Assembly: GCA_033296725.1 (NCBI GenBank)
Contig: MU857712.1
Span: 33,085-97,084, forward strand
Direction of reading: 5' to 3'
DNA from: Corynascus novoguineensis
Lineage: Eukaryota > Ascomycota > Sordariomycetes > Sordariales > Chaetomiaceae
Length of the DNA stretch: 64,000 nt
In this document: piece by piece, positions 56,418 through 64,000 of the stretch
Position numbering within the stretch: the first letter of the stretch is position 1
How the letters are laid out: every line of letters begins with the position of its first letter
Program-made: the position numbers and the translations under genes
The notes under the pieces: model-generated
Told to the model about the DNA's origin: nothing
The model's database searches: none
What the model saw: the letters and a program-made list of their open reading frames with translations, nothing else

Positions 56418-57326
56418 ATGATTTTCTCGCCGCGAATGTTGCCTTGGTTTTTCTGTGCTTTGGCACCCTTATCACTCGCGTTACTAGATACACAATCCAG
56501 CAAGATTCTCGAGCATTCTGCGGCCGCCAATATTTCTTCGGGATGTGGCAAGACGCCTTTTGAATCCGGCATAAGGTCTGTCACGGTGAACGGTGTTCGT
56601 CGAGAGTTCATCGTGCGTGTACCAGATAATTACGATGGAAACAAACAATACAAGCTCATTTTCGCCTTCCACTGGGTTGGGGGAACTATGGACGATGTCG
56701 CAAGCGGGGGGACGGACAAGGAGCTCTGGTCCTACTACGGAATGCAGCGCAACGCTGAGGAGACGGCTATCCTTGTCGCACCACAAGGTTTGAACAACGG
56801 CTGGGCCAACTCTGGCGGGGAGGACATTGCGTTTGTGGACGCTATGGTCAATCACATTGAGGGCGCTCTCTGCGTCAACCAGAATCAGCGCTTCAGCATC
56901 GGCTTTTCATACGGCGGCGCAATGACTTACGCCATTGCCTGTGAACGTTCCAAGGAGTTTAGGGGTGTTGCTGTCATTGCTGGCGGCGAGCTATCTGGGT
57001 GTGCTGATGGCAGCAAACCTGTCGCTTATCTTGGTATCCACGGAATCAGTGACGGGACCTTGAACATTGCGGGTGGACGTGTCATGCGTGACCGCTTCGT
57101 CAGGAACAATGCTTGTGCAGAAGCCGACGCCCCCGAACCGGAGCAAGGCAGCCAGACGCACATCAAAACGGATTACGTTGGTTGTCAGGCAGGATATCCC
57201 GTCACTTGGATTGCCCATGATGGCGGGCATTGGCCTGGTGCCGTGGACAATGGCCCGGAGAGCGGAGCAAATTCGTGGGTTCCTGGAGAAATTTGGTCCT
57301 TCTTTACCCAGGATCAACTCAATTGA
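56418..57326 (+). CDS. Feruloyl esterase, CE1/LpqC type (faeC-like)
   Basis: Secreted esterase that releases ferulic or related acids from plant cell-wall arabinoxylan; 302 aa, no intron. Residues 1-22 form a signal peptide (LPWFFCALAPLSLALL). Mature features: SGCGKTPF near the N-terminus, then SVTVNGVRREFIVRVPDNYD and FAFHWVGGTMDDVASGG, the latter containing the oxyanion region. The nucleophile is S164 in GFSYGG; the acid is likely the Asp in HGISDGTLN and the base His in DGGHWPG. A single catalytic domain without a cellulose-binding module fits faeC-like enzymes; acetylxylan esterase activity cannot be excluded. It follows the sugar transporter in the same orientation. Confidence 0.9.
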   Translation: MIFSPRMLPWFFCALAPLSLALLDTQSSKILEHSAAANISSGCGKTPFESGIRSVTVNGVRREFIVRVPDNYDGNKQYKLIFAFHWVGGTMDDVASGGTDKELWSYYGMQRNAEETAILVAPQGLNNGWANSGGEDIAFVDAMVNHIEGALCVNQNQRFSIGFSYGGAMTYAIACERSKEFRGVAVIAGGELSGCADGSKPVAYLGIHGISDGTLNIAGGRVMRDRFVRNNACAEADAPEPEQGSQTHIKTDYVGCQAGYPVTWIAHDGGHWPGAVDNGPESGANSWVPGEIWSFFTQDQLN

Positions 57327-58056
57327 AAGCAAATATCTCGATCTCAGAATACAAATCACAAAACTTACATTGGCCCTTCAAGTGCGAGACCAAATCAATT
57401 GGTTCCCAATGCCAATGATTTCTCATTAAGGCCGATATTTCCCAATCTAAAAAGTTCCTGGTGCAGGTTTCCCATTCTGAGTCCATTCTGATTCAGAATT
57501 GGAAGGGTTCGTCGAAAATTGTTTTTCAAATTCTCGGTCTCTGCTCAAATTTGAATACCTTTTCATAGTTGGTACTCATATCCTCCTTCAGACTCCTTAG
57601 GAATATGCTGATGTCCTCCATATACACATCGAGCCAAACATAGAGCTGTTAGCGTACTTGCGTGCCCTAGAATTGAAAAGCTCCAACAAGAGGTTATCTC
57701 GCTATTAGATCAAACGGTAGTTTACAGGTGGAGTGAGCCACGAAAATTCAAGACGCTGCAGGTCACCATTTGATCAGCAGCTCTTAGGAAGGATATATCC
57801 TGTAGGAACAAGGTGCGGTTTTTTTCAGGAAGGAGCAACAGAACAACATCTGCTTACCAGCACTAAATTCGTTTAATCCCACTTACTACTGAGAATCTTT
57901 TGTCTGTGAAGAAACTGTGGCATCGTAGCTGTTAGTCTTCCAACACTCGCAAACGCTGCGAGCTGGGGGCTCTAGGGTTTTGGAAATCAGGCGTTCACCA
58001 AGTGTTGATAGTCCGCAGGAACGCGTTATAAAACCGAGTCCTATCCGATAAATCAC
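57327..58056. other. Convergent intergenic region
   Basis: 730 bp between the feruloyl esterase and GNAT genes; AT-rich with no gene. Confidence 0.6.
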
Positions 58057-58810
58057 TTACTCTGTCTCCTTCCCAAGTTCCATTCGCAAAAACATCCCCG
58101 GCCACTTCTCCCCATCAGGCTTACTAACCACAAATCTATCAACCCTGTGAAAGTCTTGCGCCTCGTAAAACCTGTATTTAGTCAGAATATCATCTCAATC
58201 GACTCTTTCCTCTCATACTGCTATTCCACTTTGATTTCACTGTGAGATATCGCATGACTTACCTGACCAACTTCCCTTCATTCCCAGCCCAGCAATCCAC
58301 ATACATCACATCCATCCCCAACTCGCCTCCCGCCCATTCCCTAGCATACTTCACTAGTGCTGCCCCGGCACCCTTGCGATATTCTTTGGTCCCCTCGCTA
58401 AAATCTGTGACCAGAACATCCAAGTACATAGATCCCTTCTCTTCACCAGCCAATTCCCTGCTAGTTATTTCCTGCAAGTGCTCTTGATTTAACACGTACG
58501 AGGGAAAATAGCCCCCACGTAGCGTCGCCGCGCCGACAGGGATGTACTCCCCACTCGGCAGGAGAGCTTCAGCAATCAGGACGCGCGCAGGGGAACCGGA
58601 ACCAGTAAGGCGGTATTTAGCAGCGTCAGCGATGGCGGTGATGTGGCGGGTAATGAAGTCGGGGCGAACCACAGACAGCGGGGTTGTTCCCCATTGTGTG
58701 GCGCTGCCGATGGTAGCCAGGTGCGGGATGCATGAGTCGAAGGCGGATGTGATGAACTTGGCGTCCGTGTTCGAGGGGCTGGGGAGGGCATCGCGTATGC
58801 GGAAGGGCAT
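58057..58810 (-). CDS. GNAT-family N-acetyltransferase
   Basis: 220 aa, two exons (58810-58263 and 58171-58057; 91-nt intron). The intron joins GNEGKLVR to FYEAQDFHRVDRFVV, the typical C-terminal strand pair of GNAT proteins (yvdcwagN.klvrFYe..GF). The acetyl-CoA loop is visible as EYRKGAGAALVKYA (R/Q-x-x-G-x-G/A). Earlier segments: a mixed N-terminus, RVLIAEALLPSGEYIPVGAAT (central strands) and MYLDVLVTDFSEG. No signal peptide, so cytosolic or nuclear. The acceptor substrate is unknown; such stand-alone fungal GNATs often modify small amines or amino acids. Confidence 0.85.
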
Positions 58811-59207
58811 GGCTGCGGTTGTGAGGTCTGGTATTTATAAAATTCGTTCCGTGTGCGAGAGAAACAGTTTCGAAGCGGGAAGTGGTATGGATTTGGGGCT
58901 GACGCGCGTTGCAATCCCGGACGGAAGAAAGTTGGCCCGCACTTACAAACTTCGCGATGCCTTATTTGGGCAGGTGGAAGGACCGATTCGGTTTCGGACA
59001 ACTTATACGGTCGGTTCGCCTCAGCTAGCCCAATCCATGGTATGAGCAAGGCAAGTGGTAAATAGATGGGGTCTGCTTTGTGCAGTGCTTTTTCATGCTT
59101 TATCTTCCCATCAGCGGAATCTTTTCCCGTTTTCCTGGCTTAAAAACGGTCAAGGTCATTTTGATGAGTGATACTTGGCACTACATCCATATAAACGAGC
59201 ATCAAGT
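58811..59207. other. Intergenic spacer
   Basis: 397 bp between the GNAT start and the end of the DUF3433-like gene; contains the GNAT promoter. No gene. Confidence 0.6.
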
Positions 59208-61115
59208 TCAGGCGATCAAGTTGACGGCGCCCTCATCGATGCTAAATGTTCTGTCCGCAATGATAATTCGTGGTCGAATGATCCCCTCGGTCACCGACAT
59301 CCTCCAACGGCCCCATACAAGCTCAACCTCGCCCCCATTGTCAGCAGCTTTCTTTGCACCCTCCAATGCAGTAGTAACAACTCTTCCGTCAAATCTCTCC
59401 GAATTCCGTACTCGCCTCGCGATCTCGATGAGATCGCTGCTCTGTAACAAGCCAGCGCTCGCGAGTAACCCCGCTGGTTCTTCATATAAGAGAGTCTTGC
59501 GCCTTCGGACATGTGTCAGAGTCGAAATAGCAACGACAATTGTGAAAGCCAATATCCCAATAACAATACCTGCCACCCAAGGAACAACGAACAGACGTGT
59601 TAGATTAGTTACGATCGTCGCCGCCGTGGCCTCAGAACGACCTCCATCTATCGGCACTAGCCCGACCGTTGCCATACCCGTCAAATAGATTGAGCTGAAA
59701 ACGTCCGAGATGGACTTGGCCAAAACATCTCCACCTATTACTGAGTCGTCGTCGTCACCCCCTGCTCCGTCACCCTGGCGTTGCATGGCCCGGTAAAGGA
59801 TGACGCTGCCAAAGTCGGTTGTGAACCAAGTTGTGTTGACAGTGAAGGTGGAAGATCGGAACAAACTCTGTTCGAACACTCTCCAAAACCCAAACGCGTC
59901 GTCTCGGGAGTCTTGGGGAAGCTCAGTTGGACTAAACCCCAATATTCTGCTGTCTGTTTTCCGAGAGGAAGGCACTGTAACACTCAAGTCTCCATTGGTT
60001 TTCCGATAGCCAACAGCGCACGACACGACACTGACGTCCGTTAGAAACGATGGAGCGGCGGCTGACCAGTGCCCGTAGGTGAAGACGAGGCGACTGTAGA
60101 GCGATGCAATGCTACAGGTGGTGACTGATGTCGTAACTAAGTAGACACTCTGAAGCTCAGACACCGTAAACTCTTGCTGGATTGAACAGCCTCGGTCGTT
60201 TCCTCTCATGGTTAGCTGTGCTGAGAGATCTGAGGATGAAGACTGGGACTCCACGACAATCTCGTAGTCGGTACCCGGTAGAAGCACGGAACAGTTAAGG
60301 TATGCTGAGTGAGCCACCGTCGGCGCAATGAGGACTGTCGCGTTTGTGGGAGGGTTCTCTGCTGCGACTTGCGTTGCGATGTAGAAGGGGCGGAAGGCAT
60401 GTTCTTGGTCGGTCCATGGAGGGTCGGCAGCGCCATAGATTACGGTGGCCGTGACCGAGTCTAGCAGGACGCGGATGTCCATGGAGGAATTCATGGCGCT
60501 TTGGTCGAAGGTGCTGTTGAAGACAACGGGAATGTTCATGTTGAAGAAGGTCGAAGTGGCGACGAACAAGCTCGCGGCTAGCGGAGACACGATGCTAAAG
60601 ATTAAGGATGCCAGCTGTGCCCAACCCACAACCCAATGTCGGTTCCGAAACGCTGCGAACCAGCGGATGAGTGAGATGGTGGCTCTATAGTCGAGCAACA
60701 CCGTCTCCTTGGCCAATCCTCCATCGGGGCGATTGAGGCCAACAAACGGCTGGCGATCCGCAGCCGCACTTGCAATTGCCGCCCAATGAAGTCCTAGAAG
60801 GGTAAAAACAAAGGAAGGTAATGCTGTCCAAAGAAGGCTAAGCCTCCAGGTAGCGCCATACGCGGACAGAGCAGCACCAACCGTAACGAAACCGTTGTTT
60901 TGAAGGGACACAAGAAGAAGCGCGATGATGGTGATAATCAATGAGGTCGTTATGATAATGAAGAGACTTATGGACCACGCTCGGAGTGGCATAGAGATCC
61001 ATTCCTCTGGCTTAGCGCGAGACAGGTTGGCTATTTTGTGAACATTGTCATGACCCCCAAGCGGCTCGCCAGCCTGCTCGTCGGGGAAAGGGGGTGTAGT
61101 TGCGCAGTCCATCAT
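59208..61115 (-). CDS. DUF3433-type multispanning membrane protein
   Basis: 635 aa, intronless. Start ATG 61115 (MMDCATTPPF; a second ATG follows at 61112). Transmembrane segments: residues ~45-75 (SISLFIIITTSLIITIIALL), ~93-117, ~163-190, and one or two near the C-terminus including VVPWVAGIVIGILAFTIVVA. LPSFVFTLLGLHWAAIASAA, then DRQPFVGL and TVLLDYR, is the DUF3433 hallmark. Between helices 3 and 4 is a ~300-residue extracellular region with many N-glycosylation sequons. Typical DUF3433 proteins are about twice this length with a duplicated domain; this one carries a single copy. Function unknown. Confidence 0.8.
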   Translation of the reverse strand: MMDCATTPPFPDEQAGEPLGGHDNVHKIANLSRAKPEEWISMPLRAWSISLFIIITTSLIITIIALLLVSLQNNGFVTVGAALSAYGATWRLSLLWTALPSFVFTLLGLHWAAIASAAADRQPFVGLNRPDGGLAKETVLLDYRATISLIRWFAAFRNRHWVVGWAQLASLIFSIVSPLAASLFVATSTFFNMNIPVVFNSTFDQSAMNSSMDIRVLLDSVTATVIYGAADPPWTDQEHAFRPFYIATQVAAENPPTNATVLIAPTVAHSAYLNCSVLLPGTDYEIVVESQSSSSDLSAQLTMRGNDRGCSIQQEFTVSELQSVYLVTTSVTTCSIASLYSRLVFTYGHWSAAAPSFLTDVSVVSCAVGYRKTNGDLSVTVPSSRKTDSRILGFSPTELPQDSRDDAFGFWRVFEQSLFRSSTFTVNTTWFTTDFGSVILYRAMQRQGDGAGGDDDDSVIGGDVLAKSISDVFSSIYLTGMATVGLVPIDGGRSEATAATIVTNLTRLFVVPWVAGIVIGILAFTIVVAISTLTHVRRRKTLLYEEPAGLLASAGLLQSSDLIEIARRVRNSERFDGRVVTTALEGAKKAADNGGEVELVWGRWRMSVTEGIIRPRIIIADRTFSIDEGAVNLIA

Positions 61116-61689
61116 CACATTATTCTATTGTCGGTCCAGAACCCGATAGCTTGTAGAACTGATTACAGTTCTAGGGCTCAGTTTCAGATGACCAAAGGGG
61201 TCTCTAGGTTATATAAGAAGGGAGTTGGGACAAAGCATCGTACTTAGATGGCACTCATCAGGCATCCTTTTCTTGCTTTTAGCGTTGGAGATCTCTAGAA
61301 CCATGAAGACCTGGCGCATCCAGGTTCGAGATCATTTTTAATGACGCGATTCTTAAGCCATAATCATCTAAGCAGATGCTCTCTTTCTGGTAGAAGCCAG
61401 AGCATGGATAGACTACGAGGGTCTAGACTTTATGACGTCGTATTGGGGCTGAGCCTGTATGATGTGGCGAGATTGGAAGATGGGCTAGAACTAGCTTTGT
61501 ATAGCGGGGTAAACACGCAGTTTGTCGGAATCAAAAGCCTCAAGAAAGCCGCTTACTACGACTGAAGTCATAAATACATGGACGGGATATAGACTGAGGG
61601 CTCTCCGTTACACATTTGCGCTTCATCCTCAATAGATAGGATAATCTTGACGGCTCCCGCGTCCCTTTCCCTAAAACCTACCTATTAAC
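61116..61689. other. Divergent intergenic region
   Basis: 574 bp between the DUF3433-like gene and the secreted twin-module gene; contains the TATA element and no gene. A 74-codon frame at 61341-61565 has no recognisable feature. Confidence 0.55.
61209..61216 (-). promoter_or_regulatory. TATA box of the DUF3433-like gene
   Basis: TTATATAA, about 95-100 bp upstream of ATG 61115 on the minus strand. Confidence 0.45.
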
Positions 61690-62645
61690 ATGGCTAATTC
61701 CCTCGCGTTATTGTTGTTAGGAAGATTTCCACAACTCCTTCAGCGGCAGACCGCCGGGAACAGTACCATTGAGTGTGTCCCAAACGCTACCGACGCCAGC
61801 CTTGCAAATTGCAATGCTTTAAATGACATACTGGTCCGATGTAACACGCTTGCCAATGAAGATGCTCCTAAACAAGACATTATCGACTGTTTCTGTACAC
61901 AGGAAGTTCTATCGGCCTACGTTGGGTACGTAACCCTTCTTCGTGCCAACCCTCATAATTCGGTTATCTCTTAACTAGTCTAATTTAGTATGAAATAGTT
62001 GCAAGAATGACGCGCGCCTCTGCACTCTCTCTTACAGCTACGACTCCGATTTTGACAAAATGATCAGCGACTGGACCGATACCTGCACGCCGTATCTCAC
62101 CACTGCGATCACTACCCCAGCCGGCGCTACCCTGACACAAACATTTGACGAACAGACATGCCAAGCCCTTATTGTAAGCTGCAACAAGTTGACCTCGACC
62201 TACTCGTCCTGCTCCAGCGCCTTTACACAAGCTACAGGCTTGTACAGCTGTCGATGCGGCAGCGATGTCCTATCGCTTGCATCTAAATGTCAGATCGATG
62301 GCGCCCTTCAATGCAACAGAATCACTCCTGACCCACGGACACTCTGGGCTGCCCGCTATTGTTCAATAACGCCCACTATCCCAGACAGAACTCCTGTGGC
62401 TTCAACTGTTCCGCCGGTCAACACTGCTGGCATAGTTGTAAGTTTTTTTTTTGGCGTTTTTGACGTTCTCGACGCTCATGGGTGATGCTGCTGATGAATG
62501 AGGCAATGTGATCTAGCCCTCGGTATCTTTTGGGCCCGAGTCACCTATTACTTCGACAACTTCTCTAGGAAGTTGTCGATTGAAAGTTCTAAGGTCACAT
62601 ATCCTATTAATTTGTGGTGTCATGGTAACTTTGGCTGCAAGATAA
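61690..62645 (+). CDS. Secreted, possibly surface-anchored protein with two cysteine modules
   Basis: 267 aa in three exons: 61690-61925, 61999-62437 and 62517-62645. The hydrophobic N-terminus (MANSLALLLLGRF) is a plausible signal peptide. Two cysteine-rich modules are seen: residues ~29-110, with NALNDILVRC, DIIDCFC and CKNDARLC, and ~130-200, with CQALIVSCNKL, YSCRCG and CQIDGALQC. The modules share a C...C...CxC...C pattern. A Pro/Thr/Ser-rich linker follows (TPTIPDRTPVASTVPP), ending in a hydrophobic C-terminus (HILLICGVMVTLAAR) that could be a GPI-anchor signal or a transmembrane segment. The last exon is predicted only from GTAAGT...CTAG and a continuous frame. CFEM spacing is not met. 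The gene ends 50 bp before a transposon. Confidence 0.68.
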
Positions 62646-62694
62646 AGGAGACAAATAAGATCACATAAGATTTGGTGTGTAGTTAACGTAATCT

Positions 62695-62727
62695 ACCACC
62701 TAATGGGACAGACCACCTAATGGGACA
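62695..62727. repeat. 16-bp direct repeat at the transposon edge
   Basis: ACCACCTAATGGGACA occurs at 62695-62710 and again at 62712-62727, separated by one G. It lies immediately before the transposase region and may be the terminal or subterminal repeat of the element; the other end is outside the window. Confidence 0.7.
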
Positions 62728-62794
62728 CTTTTCTGCCCCACACCCCACAACATTGACTTCGGGACCACCTCGCGACCCCATCGGGCCCGGCAAA

Positions 62795-64000
62795 ATGCAG
62801 GAGCCTCTGCCGTATGAAGAGAGGGTCCAATTGGCGCTCAATGCGTTGCATTCGGGCCAAATTCGAGGCATTTGCAAGGCTACAGCTACATTTGACGTAC
62901 CGAAGTCTACTCTCTATAGACGCGTCAATAGGGGGGATACGCGTCAAGAAGCGCAAGTCAAGAATCGAAAGCTACGCCCGACTGAAGAAACTGCCTTGAT
63001 TCGATGGATCGAGTCAATGGACGATCGTGGCATGCCGCCAACGATTGGCTATATTCGGCAGATGGCCGACCTTTTGCTTCGTAAGCGTAGGAGCCCGATC
63101 TTGTTCGACGTGTCTATCACGGCTACCCTGGTTCTAACAATGACTGTCGGCGAAAACTGGGTTCGGCGGCTTCTTCATCGGCACCTACACTTGAAGACGA
63201 AGTATTCTAGGAAATACGACTATCAGCGAGCCTTATACAAAGACCCTGAGAGGATCTTAGCGTGGCTTATACGGGTCTAGAAAACCATTAGTAAATATGG
63301 AGTCCTCGAGAGCGGTATCTACAATTTTGACGAAACCGATTTCTAAATAGGCATTACAAGCACCTCTAAGGTAGTCACCCGGTCCGACCGACGGAATCGA
63401 CCTGTTGTTATTTAGCCAGGAAATCGAGAGTGGTCGACTGTCATCGAGTATATCAACGCGACTGGCTAGGCCCTTGACCTAATGGTCATCTTAGAAGGGA
63501 AGGTCCATATATCGACATGGGATAAGAATTCTCCCCTACCAAAGACATGGCGGATTGGAGTAAACGATAACGGTTAGACGACCGATAAGCTTACCTTCAA
63601 GTGGCTTCGAAAAGTCTTCGAACCGCAAACATCGAACCGGACTATTGGTCGATATCGTCTTCTTATTCTTGATGGTCATAGGAGCCACTTGACGCCCGAA
63701 TTCGACAAATTCTATATTAAGTATCGGATCCTTACCGAGTATATACCTCTATACTCGTCGTACTACCTCTAACCTCTTGATGTTAGCTGTTTTGCTGTCC
63801 TGAAGCGGGTATATGGCGACCTTGTCAAGTCGATGACAATGCTTGGCGTTTATCATATCGACAAACCAAGGTTCCTCGAACTGCTTCTTGAGGCTCGAAA
63901 AACGACGTTTAGTGCTAAGAACATCGTAAGTGGGTTTCGAGCTACCAGGCTCTTGCCTTTCGATCCAAACCAGGTTCTTAGTCGACTACAAACCAAGATA
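62795..64000 (+). pseudogene. Transposase pseudogene (DDE superfamily), 3' end outside window
   Basis: Frame from MQEPLPYEERVQLALNAL. Stops at 63278-63280, 63344-63346, 63413-63415, 63467-63469, 63575-63577 and 63770-63772 all lie in the same frame. The contexts fit single transitions of conserved codons: before IGI in DETDF(Q), before PGN, before PLDV (CAA to TAA) and in NG(W)TT (TGG to TAG). That is the C-to-T/G-to-A pattern of repeat-induced point mutation at CpA. The first 161 codons are uninterrupted. Confidence 0.88.

Larger units (their letters stand above)
62695..64000 (+). mobile_element. pogo/Fot1-like DNA transposon, RIP-damaged, truncated by window
   Basis: Relic of a Tc1/mariner-pogo superfamily element. 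One reading frame from ATG 62795 to the right edge shows an N-terminal helix-turn-helix (RVQLALNALHSGQIRGICK then VPKSTLYRRV), a CENP-B-type second HTH region, and a DDE catalytic core with three aspartates: FDETDF, ILDGHRSHLTPEF and PLDVSCFAVLK. The 16-bp direct repeat marks the likely left end. Six in-frame stops break the frame without any frameshift, so the element is inactive but recent enough to be colinear. The window ends inside the element. Confidence 0.88.

Noticed and set aside
61690..62645. CFEM assignment for the twin-module secreted protein.
   Set aside because: Cysteine spacing does not meet the eight-cysteine CFEM pattern; only a general cysteine-rich resemblance.
1..64000. 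CRISPR arrays, prophage or bacterial operons.
   Set aside because: Spliceosomal introns throughout and fungal protein families; no regularly spaced repeats seen.

Overview
The window is filamentous ascomycete nuclear DNA (Pezizomycotina, most likely Sordariomycetes). Nearly all genes are monocistronic with short introns of about 54-113 nt, GT donors and CTGAC/CTAAC branch sites. The content is typical of such fungi: a fused alpha/beta tryptophan synthase, PRM1, a CFEM protein, an AA13 starch LPMO, a DUF3433 membrane protein, and a pogo/Fot1-type transposon whose stop codons look like RIP (C-to-T) mutations. I could not identify the species. All gene models are read by eye from splice signals; the spliced lengths were checked to be multiples of three.

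Layout. 1-30 kb is mainly housekeeping: the start of a TMEM53/DUF829-like gene (left edge), a triple-KH RNA-binding protein, a secreted aspartic protease, bifunctional 6-phosphofructo-2-kinase/fructose-2,6-bisphosphatase, a small secreted protein with Kex2-like sites, the DEAD-box helicase HAS1, PRM1, tryptophan synthase with a Gcn4/CPC1-type site upstream, mitochondrial ribosomal protein bL28m, an unknown coiled-coil protein and mitochondrial aspartate aminotransferase.

30-47 kb is more accessory: a CFEM protein, a zinc alcohol dehydrogenase, an MFS transporter, an F-box protein, a CorA-like membrane protein, a BBE-type FAD oxidoreductase beside a second MFS transporter, and a glycosylated secreted protein. 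47-57.5 kb is a polysaccharide-use neighbourhood: a tiny cysteine-rich secreted protein, a GH5 mannanase, a single-domain AA13 LPMO, an alpha-glucoside/maltose-type sugar transporter and a CE1 feruloyl esterase. 58-64 kb has a GNAT acetyltransferase, a DUF3433 protein, a secreted protein with two cysteine-rich modules and a hydrophobic tail, and the RIP-damaged transposon running off the right edge.

How genes may work together. The mannanase, LPMO, esterase and sugar permease could form an extracellular breakdown and uptake set. The FAD oxidoreductase and neighbouring MFS transporter could be a small oxidation/export pair. The most striking structural observation is in the aspartate aminotransferase gene: a predicted 3-nt exon coding one universally conserved Asp, followed by a 10-nt exon.
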